A stretch of DNA of 64,000 bases from Pararge aegeria (GCF_905163445.1 NC_053187.1:5084001-5148000); one strand, 5' to 3'. Shown: positions 23,048-35,104, counted from the stretch's first letter. A program made the numbers and translations. Notes: a model not told the origin generated them from the letters alone.

Positions 23048-23317
23048 CTATTCCCTGGGGTAGTCATTAGCTGCGAAAAAATCTTCATAGCGCAATGTAC
23101 ATTTCACAGCCTTCGATACAGCGCCATCTGTCCGCAATTTTGGTACTACGCTTATTAGTACTAAAACTGCCGACAGATGGCGTTTATGTTTAACATGTTT
23201 CAAATTCTTCACAGGAAAGTTTAATGTGTTTTCCTTTTCTGTGTTTGTCTCTGTAGTAGTTTTGCTACAAATAAGCATACAGGCACAAAGCACAACGGAT
23301 ATATATAACGTCGTCAT
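23048..23317 (-). CDS. unverified 89-codon ORF with a signal-peptide-like start
   Basis: Reads MTTLYISVVLCACMLICSK, then TTTETNTEKENTLNFPVK and a basic KHVKHKR, before a tail that is the translation of a 61-bp palindrome (23122-23182) carrying 'cgccatctgt'. The leader is hydrophobic and ends with a plausible cleavage point. The second half is clearly repeat-derived, so at most the first 45 codons could be ancestral coding sequence. Possible truncated secreted-peptide exon, or chance. Confidence 0.15.
   Translation of the reverse strand: MTTLYISVVLCACMLICSKTTTETNTEKENTLNFPVKNLKHVKHKRHLSAVLVLISVVPKLRTDGAVSKAVKCTLRYEDFFAANDYPRE
23122..23182. repeat. 61-bp imperfect palindrome with 'cgccatctgtc' ends
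   Basis: 'cgccatctgtccgcaatttt' at the left pairs with 'aaaactgccgacagatggcg' at the right around a short centre. Looks like a short palindromic mobile element. Confidence 0.7.
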
Positions 23318-23948
23318 AAATTATAGAATAATATATTTTTAATGATTATGTAGACAATCCTATATCAATCTAAGGGTCCAATAATTAGGGTGAAGAACTA
23401 AAAGAAATACTGTAAGAGTTTACATAAAAAGTATGATTTTTTTCGGGCATACATTCAAACACGTAGTTGAAATTACCGAGATAAATAACTATATAAAATT
23501 AATTTAGTAATCATTAATAACGATTTCCAAAATTACTTTGAATATGATTAGCATTTAGCACCATGATTAATAATAAAATATTGTTAGGCGTTAAATTTCA
23601 CTACGCAGCGCTATGATAAAAGCCGGAGTTCACAAGAAATTAGTAGAGACAAAGAGGGAACATTTTGACAATAATTAATGATGCGGTTTGCAGAATATCT
23701 CGCAAAGTGAGCAGAAATGTAGATTGGAATTAATTACATATAGCAGCTTCAAACAAGATTATTTTGAAAGTTTTGGTTATAGAATATCAAATGATTCTTC
23801 TATTTGAATAAGTAAAATACCACGATTTAGGTACTTATTTAGTGAATTTAGATGTTATAGCGATCTTTAAAAATCAGAATGAAATTCCATTAACCTAGGT
23901 GAATAGCGAAATCCTTTGCTCTTTAGTAAAAGATTTCTGAGAAACTTC

Positions 23949-23992
23949 TGCCAAATATATATTACTATTTATATAGTAATATATATTTGGCA
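23949..23992. repeat. perfect 19-bp-arm hairpin
   Basis: TGCCAAATATATATTACTA and its exact complement flank the 6-base centre TTTATA. Confidence 0.9.
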
Positions 23993-25400
23993 ATTTCTGC
24001 AAAATCATATTTGGAATTTATCAGTTGCAGCAGTTAAACTGAATATTAGGTTAGCTGTTGCTTTATATTTTTAATCAAATGTTTGATTAGTTTTCATATT
24101 ATTATGGATTTTTATTATGATTAATAGTTTTGAGTATATGAAGCATCCTATACCTGTAAAGCGAAAGCGGGGACAATTTTATTTAAAAGCTACTTAATTT
24201 TATCTGCTGCTTCTTAATTTCTAAATGTAGAAATTAATGTTTTAACTTTTACATCTTTGTTTACAATTTAATTACAATTTTAATTACAATTTGTTTAGTG
24301 TCACTGTAGATCGGATATATTAAAGAGGCTCTCGATGTTCGACGTCAAAAAATCACTGAGTATTTGATAGAAGCAATTCAGCGGTGAAATCCTCTTTTCC
24401 ATGTTATCTAAGTGCCTTTAGAGACTGTATTGATGTGAACGCTTCAAAGGAGTAGAGAGGAGTGGTCATGAATATATTGCTACAACGAAATGAGAGACGA
24501 GGAGATAATGTTATAGCGTGCAAGAATGCGTTAGCCACTCCAAAAAAAAAAACTAAAACTGCAGCGTTTCCGTGTCTGTAATTATACGGGTTCTTGTTCA
24601 CGCAAAGTAATATCGAAGCCCTAAATCGCCCTACGGCTATGTAATTACCATTCTTGCTCTCAATTTCAAAAGTATCTTTTCCTATCATTATCGGAATTAT
24701 GGGTCAAAAAAAACGTTTGGAGTTATGGCACCATTGAAACTAGATTCACTTTTTGTCGGACAATCAAATCGAGTTAAAACTTTCTGTTAATCCACTGATA
24801 GTTTTAACAACTTTTGATTATGTTGTAAGAGGAAGCATTTAGAACTTGGTCCTTCCACGCGGCCTTACATATTAAGTAACATCATTAGCCCATTAAACCT
24901 TTAAGTTTTAGCCCAATTCGAATCAAACTGATTCACACTTGCTAACCACTAGACCAATGAGGCAGACATCCTCACTTACAATAAGTTACGGCGCAATAAA
25001 ACACTAATGTGTCAATGAAAAAATAAGGTTGAGTTATCTTTAGCTACTAGGTATGTATTTAGGGGATCTAATGTATCTGCGTATCCTGTATGTCTATGAT
25101 CTTCTAAATAAATCCCACCAAATCGAAATCAATCCTTCCCACGATGTAGGAAATAAGCAAGTAAATCACGCTGCGTGACAAACGAGTTCAAAATTTCCTC
25201 TCCCATTTCTGGGATACTATTCGTCAGGCTTACGTGAACGATCTAAGCCGGCTCGAATTGAACTAATATCGCATCACCACGCATTCGTCATTGAGCAACA
25301 CGCTTAGTAGATTTCGCATTCCTCCCAGGTATAAAACGTTCCGTGCCCTTTGTATGAGGTTTGCCTATTCACAACTTACGCTTTTTCCGAGTAAAATAAA
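23993..25400. other. AT-rich stretch without recognised gene
   Basis: Contains a 94-codon open frame (24404-24688, minus) with no recognisable motif, and at 24930-24966 a tRNA-like fragment (minus-strand 'tgcctcattggtctagtggt') of the kind that heads several SINEs. Otherwise nothing I can support. Confidence 0.4.
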
Positions 25401-25411
25401 TAAACAAAAAA

Positions 25412-25778
25412 AACGTGTGTGTATTTATGTACACGCGTTAGAAGTTATACTTCTTTGGCGTAACAAGATAAAAAGGTATTTAATGCATTGAAAGTTTTAT
25501 TATAACGCATTATCTAATAATCTCATAATAAAACAACCAAGTTTCACACAACATTGAAATTTGAGATTTTTGTACAATTGAATCAATTGAATCACAGGAA
25601 TGAGCCCGCAGACTTTGACATGTGGAAGTGTACATTGTCAAAACTTTTTTGGAAAAACTAAAATGTTGGTTCTAGCTAACTTCAGGGTGTCGGTTTTTAG
25701 TAACAGTGTGCGCCCACATCGTAAAAATTTACTCTCATCATTTTTCCCTAACGCGCTAAGAGAAGTATAACTTCAAAA
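25412..25778 (+). mobile_element. MITE family G, copy 1
   Basis: Left 'gaagttatacttctttggcg' (25441) and right 'cgctaagagaagtataactt' (25755) form terminal inverted repeats around 'gaatgagcccgcagactttg' and 'gctaacttcagggtgtcggt'. Shares ends and interior with 38110-38510. A SINE-B fragment abuts the right end. Confidence 0.75.
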
Positions 25779-25890
25779 ATAAATATACTACGACAATACA
25801 CACATCGACATCTAGCCCTAAAGTAAGCGTAGTGTTATGGGTACTAATTTAGCTATTTATGAAAATATTATCCGTAAATACTTATAATAT
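25778..25890 (-). mobile_element. SINE-B fragment
   Basis: 'aataaatatactacgacaat', 'cgacatctagccctaaagta', 'gtgttatgggtactaattta'. Confidence 0.65.
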
Positions 25891-27539
25891 AAAAGTGTCA
25901 CAAAAGGCTTTACTAAGATCCAACGGCAAAAACATCTTTTTTTAAATATATCGATAGCTTGTACAACATTTACCAAAAATTTACGTAAATTTCTTATAAC
26001 GATTAATATCCCTTTCGTAATCAAGTAAAATATAATTCATCGCTGGCGACGGACGGCTCTTAGAAAATAGAACAACTTGCACTGAGAACGCTTAAATTTG
26101 ATTATTCCTTTCATTTTAGACCCGGTGGTCTGTGATTTTTGTAAAAGGGAAACGTTGGTTATAGCGCCTCCCTCTCGACTGGCCTGGATCTTCGTAGCCC
26201 CGTGTGCGGTGACAGATTGCGATAAGTGTTACTATAATACAGAAATACTTCCACGATTTAGTTACAGAAGGGGTTGAATTGTATTTGCCATGGTGTCTTT
26301 CGTTGTTGTATATTCATTTAAGAGTAAATGTTACTTTAAAGAAGATATTATGTAGGCACTTTTTACGACACAAGGATATATATTAATACAATTCGTACAG
26401 TGAACCTACCTTTGTTTAAACATTTTCTTTTACATGTAATTGTTGTAATTACTTTATCCACATGAAATATTATATGAAATAATACGCATTATTTAGATTG
26501 CATTACTCCCCATGTTCAACCAAAAAACTACTAAAAGGGCAGCCTTCTTAGACAAGCCTTCTCACCCTTACAGGAATACCTACTGCTACTGGTTCACCTA
26601 GTCACATGCATATGCGATGATCGTAATAATTGATTTCCGTATGTCAAAAGGCGGTCTTATCGCTAAGTAGCGATCTCTGCCAGGCAACCTTTGGATTAGG
26701 ACAAGATGAGCGAGAGCGGACCGGTAGGGTAAAATTATTATAAACCTACATTCAAATAGCTAAATACAAATACATAAACAAAATTGCGCAAATAAGAAAA
26801 GTATAATAAATAAATATAAAATAATAAATCTACGTTACTAGCGTAGATTATAAAAATAAACATAAAAAAGGTACTAGAAGTCGTCATTAATGAGCAAGAT
26901 ACTATGATTTCACCGCGTTTTTAAATGTTACAAACGATTTTGCCTAGTAAGTAATAAGTAATGTTGTTTTTTTTATTCATACTCACGGGATCGGTCACAG
27001 ATTTTTTCCCGTATAAGCTGTTTCCTTGCACATCTCTAGGATTATAGCTTTATTTCGACGGGTAACCTGGACATCAGTTACAAATAAATACATAAACAGA
27101 TGCAATTTTGGAATTTTAATATAAATATGGATTTATTAAAGAGGTAAGAGTTAGTTACTAGGAACATAGAAAGTATCAATCATCGGCTGACACAATCTCA
27201 CAATCTAAGCGACACCACGACGCCGCCGTGTGATGGCGTGGCGAGGCGACGAATCGATAAAACACGCTTCGCTGAACTTTACAAAAATTATTAGAACTCT
27301 TAAACCTCATGTTTCTATTAACTAATAGCTATTCGGGACTTTATCCGCAAGGATTTTTTAATTAACAGTTTTATTTCCTTACATTTAGGTATATAAATTT
27401 TGGACCGGATCTTTTGTTATGTTATTATAGCTTGATTTTTTAATTATAGAAATATTTGAATAACCGCAGAAATCAAATATTGATTGAAGGATTATGACAA
27501 AGTAAGTTTAAAAATCTTCATGCCTAAGAGTTCTCGAAC
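25891..27539. other. no gene recognised
   Basis: AT-rich with a CpG-richer patch at 27190-27260 ('cgacaccacgacgccgccgt'). No ORF with coding character and no repeat I can match inside the window. Confidence 0.4.
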
Positions 27540-27640
27540 GTTCTTAAAGGCGTGTGAAGTCTACCAATCCGCACTTAGCCAGCGTTGTGGACTATGGCCT
27601 AATCCCTTCTAATAATGGATCCATACTCTGCATCTATTTG
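27540..27640 (+). mobile_element. SINE-A fragment
   Basis: 'aggcgtgtgaagtctaccaa', 'tccgcacttagccagcgttg', 'tggactatggcctaatccct'. Confidence 0.7.
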
Positions 27641-27764
27641 ATATCTAATATTAGTTTCACAGCTCGGTATAGTGTTTTTAATTTTTAACTCTGTACCTAA
27701 CCTAGCAGGTACCTGCAGGTATCTCCGGCAATAGCAATTTGATATTCGTAATTTTTTGTATTTT

Positions 27765-27830
27765 CTCTGGGCTGGTTTAGTGGCAGGCTTCGGCTGTGGC
27801 TAGTTAATCATCAATTCAGAGAACCTTCTT
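27765..27830 (+). mobile_element. SINE-C fragment
   Basis: 'tgtattttctctgggctggt', 'tagtggcaggcttcggctgt', 'ggctagttaa'. Confidence 0.6.
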
Positions 27831-28484
27831 CGGTTATTGTAACTAAAGATTTTAATCTAAGATTTCGTGGTTCGTGCTGATTGCATTTCTTAAAAATGGT
27901 TCAACGTGTTAGATAGTTCCACGATAATATTATACTACCCGTGGGTAGTTAGATTCTGCCCGTGACATCCAACTTGACCGTCGCGTCGTGACCACGACCA
28001 GCAACTGGGTCGAGATATCGACAAATCCCATAATATTGTCGTGGTACTCGTATGTACCCGTTGAAATATTTTTAAGAGATATAGGTTATTGTATAATCGC
28101 CAAACTGTAATACCAAAGTACCTACAGTATAAACAGTTTATTACACGTAAATAAAAGAACGTAAATAATTCGTTTAGAGCGGCAAGGCAAATGAGATACG
28201 AATAATTATAATATTAAGCGAGAATACCGTTTTAATCGGTACCGACAGTTCGGTTTTACGGGCTTTTGACGGCTTTATTTGTGCACGGCTTTAACGATGG
28301 CGCGACAGCGTTAATATTCTAAAAGCTCGGGCACGATCTGTACCAGTTGTTTTATCAAAGTCCAAAATAACCACCTACAACCACTTGCGTACATTCTATG
28401 CAAGAATAAATTGGCCTACGGAAGCTAGATAATCGTATCAGGCTCTTGAATTAAATATCACTTGTCTCAACGGTGTACGAAAAT

Positions 28485-29210
28485 ATCGTAAGGAAACCTG
28501 CATGCCTGAGACTTCTCTTCAGCGTGTAAATGAAATCGAAATAATACTTCAGAGGCTAGAGTTACATTATTGACTGTCTCTGGTGATTATCTGTGAAACC
28601 GAAACGCTAATAGTTTTTGAGTTCACCATAGCCATAGTTGTCACTGAAAGAAATCCGATACCGCCCTAACATCACATACAAAAGTAAAATCAAGTGACTC
28701 CTGTCCCTTCATTAGGTACGCGTCGCGTAGCGTAGATACTATGCACGTGTCGACCTTTTATCTTCAATAGGGTTGATATAAGAAACATAAGTGTGTAAAT
28801 TTTATAGTTTTAGTTTATCGATGTGTATAGGAAGAACAGCCTGGGCGTTATCAAATCGCAGAAGCAGGGCTGTACTTTTCTTTTTCGAAAATTGTATCTT
28901 ACGGAACTGTTAATTATAAGCATATAAAATAAGATAATGTAAGAAAACTAAATTAATAAAAAAAAAAAAAAAACTTGGTATGTTTTGAATTCTATGGAAA
29001 AACAAATATGCATTGTAACATTTTTACAGGGTGATTCCTTATGAAACATACTTATGCACCCTTCAACAGTATTTCGTTATTCCGTTATACGTTGCATAAT
29101 GTTTTCGAAGGCGTGTGAAATCTACTAATCCACGATTCCGCACTGGGCCCGCGAGGCTTACTACGGCCTGAACCCTTCACATTCTGAGTGTAGCCTTGTG
29201 CCCTTGTAGT
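28485..29210 (+). mobile_element. SINE-A split by a family F MITE
   Basis: SINE-A reads up to 'gcatgcctgagacttctctt' (about 28527), resumes at 'cataatgttttcgaaggcgt' (about 29093) and runs to 'cccttgtagtaggctac'. In intact copies (36235, 39850) these two pieces are contiguous. The 565-bp insert carries family F sequence, itself interrupted at about 28805-28965 by AT-rich DNA with a 16-base A run. Confidence 0.7.
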
Positions 29211-29339
29211 AGGCTACAATTTTTCTAGATTAAAAACTATTCACCACTAATCAAATAATTTCTTAACGGCTGTGAAAAATCATCATCATCATTAGCCTAA
29301 TTAATGAGTTCTAGGGTGATGAACTAATAATAAAAATTG

Positions 29340-29755
29340 GTTGTTTGTAAAGTTGGCTTACTTACGATAGTTGAACGTGACAACGTCGTAAGAAAATACT
29401 GATGGAATGGTTGCATTTTTCAAAAGAAAATTTTAATTTTATTTGTTTGATAAATATTATCGTTGACACCACATTAAATTTTCACTGCACTTCATCCTTG
29501 CCGAAAACATGTAAATGTATTATTGTATAGAAGCTGTCCACGCGGACGCATCGCTCACTCAAGTAGGAGAGAGACAGATGTCGAACGCGGAGGCTGACTG
29601 TGCCTCTTTGTCGCTCGTTCCGCGCTCTCGCTTGCACTTCAAGCCTTGAATGGAACGCCTCAGAGCGAGGTAACGCCGCATACGTCATGTTTTTTCGTGC
29701 GTGCAGCCGGCTCCATCGAATTATAAGACGTTGTTACGTCAAAAACATACCTTTA
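29340..29755. repeat. candidate dispersed repeat with a CpG-rich core
   Basis: 'gttgaacgtgacaacgtcgt' near 29372 and 'ataagacgttgttacgtcaa' near 29724 form an imperfect inverted pair. Between them lies a GC-richer stretch (29535-29710) with 'ctgtccacgcggacgcatcg' and 'gtgcgtgcagccggctccat'. I have a recollection of this block as a lepidopteran repeat, not a check. Promoter activity is an alternative reading. Confidence 0.4.
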
Positions 29756-30224
29756 GCTTTATTTAACACGTGACCCAGATGTCCCAAAAATAGGGATTCT
29801 AATTCTAAAACAAAAGCATCAACTACATTAATGCTTAACGAGATGCTAGTTGATAAAAAATCAACCTATACTTATTTTAGTTTGAAACAAAGTATTCAAT
29901 CAATAAAAAATTCTAACTTATACCAAAGTTTTACTTATATAAGTGTATTACACACTACTGTCATTCTTTACTACTACACAGTCATTTAAACACCATGATA
30001 AGCTAGTCAACGATGGAGCCTTCCTTAACGCGTTCCGGTCAATGACTCACTGTGAGGCATCGCTTACAACTTCGCAACCTCGTCGGCACTACGGCTGGGT
30101 ACGTAGTGTGACGTAAGATGATTAACGGTAATGATTTATCCTATTAATGTTTGCTCAGAGCACGTGGTGTCTAGGCTGATTATGATAGTCATTCTATATT
30201 TGCTCGTTTTACCATCATGATTAG

Positions 30225-30360
30225 TGATAACGACAAGATCAAAGAGGTATCTTTGCATCGTTCGAGTCCATGTAGGACTGAAGTGTATCGATAACGCAGT
30301 CGTATCTATATATAAATACCCACCAACTCAATGTCATGAACATTTGGTTGTTAATCCTTC
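30225..30360 (+). repeat. dispersed repeat, copy 1 (second copy 34310-34450)
   Basis: Both copies contain 'gaggtatctttgcatcgttc' or its close variant, 'gagtccat', 'gataa(c/t)gcagtc' and 'actcaat(g/t)tcatgaa' in order, over about 135 bp. Type unknown. Confidence 0.65.
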
Positions 30361-30379
30361 TATCCTACTTTATATATAT

Positions 30380-30575
30380 AGAATATTATAAATGAAATGA
30401 TGTAAGTGTGGATGTTTGTTATTCAATCACGCAAAACGGCTACACGGATTTGGATGAAATTTGGCATGCATGAAGCCTTTGACTTGGAAAAGAACAAAGG
30501 CTACTTTATTTCCCGATTATTTAAGTAGTTCCCGAGGGAAAATTAGCTAAGTCGCGGGCGGAGCTGGTAAAATAG
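30380..30575 (+). mobile_element. short element with 'gtcgcgggcggagctggt' end
   Basis: Same termini as 3228-3577 in opposite orientation: 'gaatattataaatgaaatga', 'ggatttggatgaaatttggc', 'gtcgcgggcggagctggt'. Confidence 0.55.
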
Positions 30576-30999
30576 AATTTTATTTTTTTCATGGAAACTA
30601 TTTATTTATTGAATAATAATTTTTGATTTTAATCGCATAATCTCCTGTGAATATCAGCTTTCGGAGAAATTTCTTTGATTTAGCAAAAACAATGTATAAA
30701 TACAACGCCTAAGACGATTCTCAATAACTAATTCCGTTAACAGCTAAATAAGGGTTCTATAAAAATTCCACTGACTTATTTGCGAAGTAGTTTTAAATAC
30801 CTTCAATTGTTACTCGAGTATTTTTGGTGGAATGCACATAACGCAATAACAAAAATGTTTTGTTTGCACTAAAATGTAAATGTAAAAAAACCTTTAAAAA
30901 AAACCCGCGTATCAAAACTTTTTTAAATTAATACAAACTGTTGCCCACGTTCTTTGTTCACGTTTATTGCGGTTTTTTATAGTAGGATAAAAAGTATAT

Positions 31000-31440
31000 A
31001 AAGGTGTTTGTCCGTCTGTCTGTCTGTCCACGCATCACGTGAAAACTACTGAACGGATTGAAATAAAATTCGGCATAGTGGTTTCCGGGTCAACATATAG
31101 GATACTTGTTATCTCGATAAACAATAAGTTTTCTCCGGGAAATGGGATGGATGGATTTTTATCAATTTTATTCCATAGCTCCGTTAAATTTGAACCGATT
31201 TTAATAATTCTTTTTTTATTTGAAAGTGTATACTATCGAGCATGTATTGTCTAATTTTAAGAAAGATCTGATAAATATTCTGGAAGATAAAGAGCATAAC
31301 TCTTCACTGTTAACAGTGACAAAGGCTACTCTTCTGTCTGTGTGTCTTAGCGAAAAACTGAAAAATTACCGAATGGATTTTCGTACGGTTTTCACCTATG
31401 AACAGAGTGACTCATACGGAAGGTTTTAGTTTATTTTAGT
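31000..31440 (+). repeat. dispersed repeat (family I), copy 1
   Basis: 'tgtccgtctgtctgtctgtc', 'acgtgaaaactactgaacgg', 'gggtcaacatataggatact', 'ccatagctccgttaaattt', 'ttatttgaaagtgtatacta', 'gatctgataaatatt'. The inverse complement of 63510-63910 has all of these in the same order. Short frames inside (MKVYTIEHVLSNF) are conserved only because the DNA is. Confidence 0.75.
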
Positions 31441-31799
31441 ATGGTTTTCTGTAAATTGGCTCTTTAGTATGGTAATATAACGATGTTTGTTAAAGATACT
31501 GACTTGGAGCTTTACTGGCGTACGCCGCGAAAATGATTGATAATCCTTAAAAATAATGTGCTACATGTTTAAAGTCATAATTATTACCTACAAAAGGCTA
31601 TATATAAGGCTTTTTGTTATAATTTGTCAATCAAAACACGGATACAATCTAAATAGATGGTGGCATTCCTATCATGAATTTAATCCTTATCCAAATTAAA
31701 AGTTTTATAATATAAATTGATTATGTACCTGCAAATTCCTTTTTAAAATTATCAAATTAGACCTATGTTTAGAAGTTACAACGGGTATAGAAATGCTAA

Positions 31800-31990
31800 A
31801 AGCAAGAAAAATGCAGAGGGCCGATCGGCCGCGTATTAAATAGTTTGGAAATAAAACTGGACCCCGTAGGTGGCGCTGCAATTAGGTTCTTAGTTTTTTT
31901 AAGATATTAAGTAACATCCATCATTATATTTATAAACTAGTTGACCCGCGCAACTAGTTTATAAATATAATTATGGATGTTACCTGAAGA
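31800..31990 (-). repeat. element with a 33-bp-arm palindrome
   Basis: 31840-31905 inverts the 'accctagaaactaattgcag' / 'cgctacctaccaggt' block present at 49570-49660 and 63335-63410. It is followed by arms 31911-31943 and 31951-31983 (33 bp, one mismatch) around ACCCGCG, the same 'gacccgcgca' core found in the other two copies. Confidence 0.75.
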
Positions 31991-33449
31991 GCTTTAGTAT
32001 TTGAAGCAAAATTAACCATTCATCAGCATGTCTGCGATTGTCGCGTAACCTAAATACTAGCAATCGATACTGGGAAGACTGGGAAACTATTTGTAATGGT
32101 CTTATTTTAAAATTCTCAGTAAAGTTAATCGCACAATACCGCAATAGCCGCCGTAGAAAGTAGCGTAAAAGTCGTGATGCGGTCGAGTCATGCTTTCTAT
32201 TTTTAGTTAGTACTGAAAAGTTGAGAGCTATGTGTGCTTATTCTATTGGCAGTTAATTAATCATGACCAGTAGGAGCTGGAGCCCAAAAACATTTGTTTT
32301 ACGATCTATTCTTATAATTTTTAGACATCTGTAACTAATTTTTTTTAGGCAAACTCCATTTTCTGATATTTTTATTGGCTCGCTGTTGCTGTTGTGATTT
32401 CAAGTGAGTTTCGGAGTTAATATTAGTAGAACAATAAGCTTGTAAGTGGCTTGAAAAAGCTGAGTTAAGTAAGCGTTGCATGCAGCTCTGCGATTCTTGC
32501 GGCTGATGAGACTTTCAGCGATTAACTCGAGGAAGTCATCAGGCCGCAATCATAGGGCGGCGACCCTGTCGATCGATATTGTACTGTTTTGTTTTATAAT
32601 GCATACGTCGGTCACTTACATGCATTTGTTACATTTCTTTGTTGCATGTAACACAATATCGCAGTGGTAGAAATTAAATGTTAATTAAACGGTGAAACTT
32701 GGAAAACCGATATTACAACGTAATTAACCAAAAAGCACAACTTTATACGGTTTCATTACGGTAATTTTTGCGTATTGTAGGTAGAAACACTTTGATCAGC
32801 CTGCACTTATTTCGCTATGTTCTTAACCCTGAGATAAAGTACCTAATGCATCATTTAAGTCATTCCTGTTAATTATTTTCTAACCAATGAGGCAGTTATT
32901 ATTTAATTTATCCAGTTTCATTAAAAAAACACCGAATGTTTTTATAACAATATTTGTTGTTTTTATGAAAGAATGAAACGACAAATATTGTTTCGCGAAT
33001 AAAATTGGATAAAACGATTACGTTGCCTTAATTAATGTGAAAAATGTGTTTTTGTTTGTTTAACTTCGCTTTGAGATATCGCTTACAGACTGGCGTAAAG
33101 TGTCGAAAATTTATCATTCTCTTCGTTTGACGCGCGCTTCACTTGGCTCTAAGTCAGAAGTCCTTAATCTGATTGAGTCATCTACAGATTTGTTTTGTAA
33201 ATGAAATGCGGGGTGCGGCTTTTGCACGATGTTGTTGTGTTAATGATTTATCTAGTTTGACCGATGCAATGGTGAAATGAAATGAAATGAAAATGGTTAG
33301 CTCTACAAAAATGCTGCCGAGTGATTTAGCGTTAGCGTAAAAACCGCTAATATATAGCGCTTATATAAATGCCAAACTAGTAACATGCTAAACCGCTACT
33401 ATCTTAAACTGCACCATTGCCCTTTTGACGTCAAACGCCAGCTCACAGC

Positions 33450-33625
33450 TACGCCAGGGAGGAGCTCTGTGGTTTTAAGCTTGGAGGTCCCGGGTTCGAT
33501 CCCGGTAGGGTTAGTTCGGGAATTAATAATTTCCAATTTTTTTCTGGTCTGGTGGGCTTCGGCCGTGGCTACCTACCAACCTAGCGACAAAGACGTGCCG
33601 CTAAGCGATTTAGCGTAACAAACAA
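33450..33625 (+). mobile_element. SINE-C with tRNA-like head
   Basis: 'tcccgggttcgatcccggta' is a canonical box B; then 'tctggtctggtgggcttcgg', 'ccgtggctacctaccaacct', 'gacgtgccgctaagcgattt'. The 3' third is missing. Confidence 0.8.
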
Positions 33626-33779
33626 AAAACCATCATCGAATATCAAATACGTCCAATCGTTAAAAGATCAAAATTCTAAATTGGCAGGCTTGCACAACCT
33701 AAGTTTTTTTGTGTGTTAATCTATTAATCTGTTGGTTTGAGGCGCTCTGACTTTTATTTCTCTATCTATAAATATAAAA

Positions 33780-34035
33780 GAAAATGTGTGCGTGTATGTT
33801 CCGTATAGGCTCCGCAACGGCTGGACCGATTCTAATGAAACTTTCAGGGAATCTCCGGATTGACCTGGCGAGTAATCCTGTAAAGTTTGGTGACGATCGG
33901 AGCACTCCTATTTTTGAACTGTCAAACTGTCAAATACAGCTTTTATTCACTATGATGATATTCTATTGTTGGTTGTACATGGGTGTGGATAATGATCTTC
34001 ACCCGCTCGAGAAGAGAATAGAAGAGAATGAATAC
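33780..34035 (+). repeat. probable dispersed element
   Basis: 'ataaaagaaaatgtgtgcgt', 'tccgcaacggctggaccgat', 'gaatctccggattgacctgg' have the sequence style of short non-autonomous lepidopteran repeats (compare 'actgaacggatt' elements). No second copy in this window, so the call is weak. Confidence 0.35.
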
Positions 34036-34771
34036 TGAGAGAAATAAATGATTTAATATATTATGAGACTTAAATTAAAAATGTTATGATGTAAGTTTAT
34101 TGTTTAAATAAAATAAAGCAAAGCAAGTCGCTACGCTAGTCTACAATAAAATTGAAACACTCGTATTTCATTCGGCAGTTTTTTATTAGTCCCCTCATGG
34201 AAAATGTATTGAACACGGTAGTTAACCCTAAAGTGATTCCTGATGTCAATGCTTTGTTTTACGATGCAGGTATCTTCCCGTTTTGGTTAATGGTATCTTT
34301 CAATATTTTTATAACGATAAGACACCGGGAGGTATCTTTGCATCGTTCGAGTCTTGCATCATTCGAGTCCATACATGACTGTAGGCGATAATGCAGTCTC
34401 ATTTATATCAAAATAGCCACAAACTCAATTTCATGAAAATTTGTTGTTAATCAAATATAATTGAATTTGTTTGCTGAAAACTATTTATTAAAAGTAAATA
34501 ATAATTATTAGCGTATTTGCAAAAATCCTAATCAATTTAATGAAATATCTGTTTATAGGTATGAGTAGCCAATATGAGTTTATAGGTATCAAAAGTTTAT
34601 TTTTTTAGAATTTACTCACTTTATTAAATTACTGTAACAGTTTGCATTTTTGGCCGGATGTCTTTTAGCAGTTTAAGTTATAAGGGAAACGTTTTTGACC
34701 CAGCAGTTGGTACTTATTCTCTTCAGAGACATGCACTCGGGTGTATACCGATGTAAGGCTTCACCTCTGGG

Positions 34772-34914
34772 CAGTGGCGTGCACTCCATACATGTACAGA
34801 AGCAATGCCTACTCTATTTTTTTTATATAACTCGCTCTTGAGGAGGATATTTCCATTTTATGGAGTCTTTCTGCTTTATGCCAATCCTGGTTGCAAACCT
34901 TGTGCACGCCACTG
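34772..34914 (+). mobile_element. 143-bp non-autonomous hAT-type element with 8-bp target duplication
   Basis: Starts CAGTGGCGTGCAC and ends GTGCACGCCACTG (13-bp terminal inverted repeats); flanked by CCTCTGGG (34764-34771) and CCTCTTGG (34915-34922). TIRs starting CAGTG with 8-bp duplications are hAT traits. Same length and ends as 53810-53952. Confidence 0.85.
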
Positions 34915-35104
34915 CCTCTTGGAGTAAAAACTATGGATGTTTTTACGACTCTCGTTCAGCATTCCAGTTCGAGTGGTACCTAGATATAACGGTAAAACAA
35001 GTAGGCCGAGATCTGGTGAATGATTCTTATAGGGTTTTTAACGAGTATCGATATAATTTGCATTCAAATTTTTCAATATTAAAGGGGTCTATTGAAGACA
35101 GTCA

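Noticed and set aside
31220..31429. ORF MKVYTIEHVLSNF... shared with 63709 as a conserved small protein
   Set aside because: The two frames are parts of a longer conserved repeat (family I) whose noncoding flanks are equally conserved.
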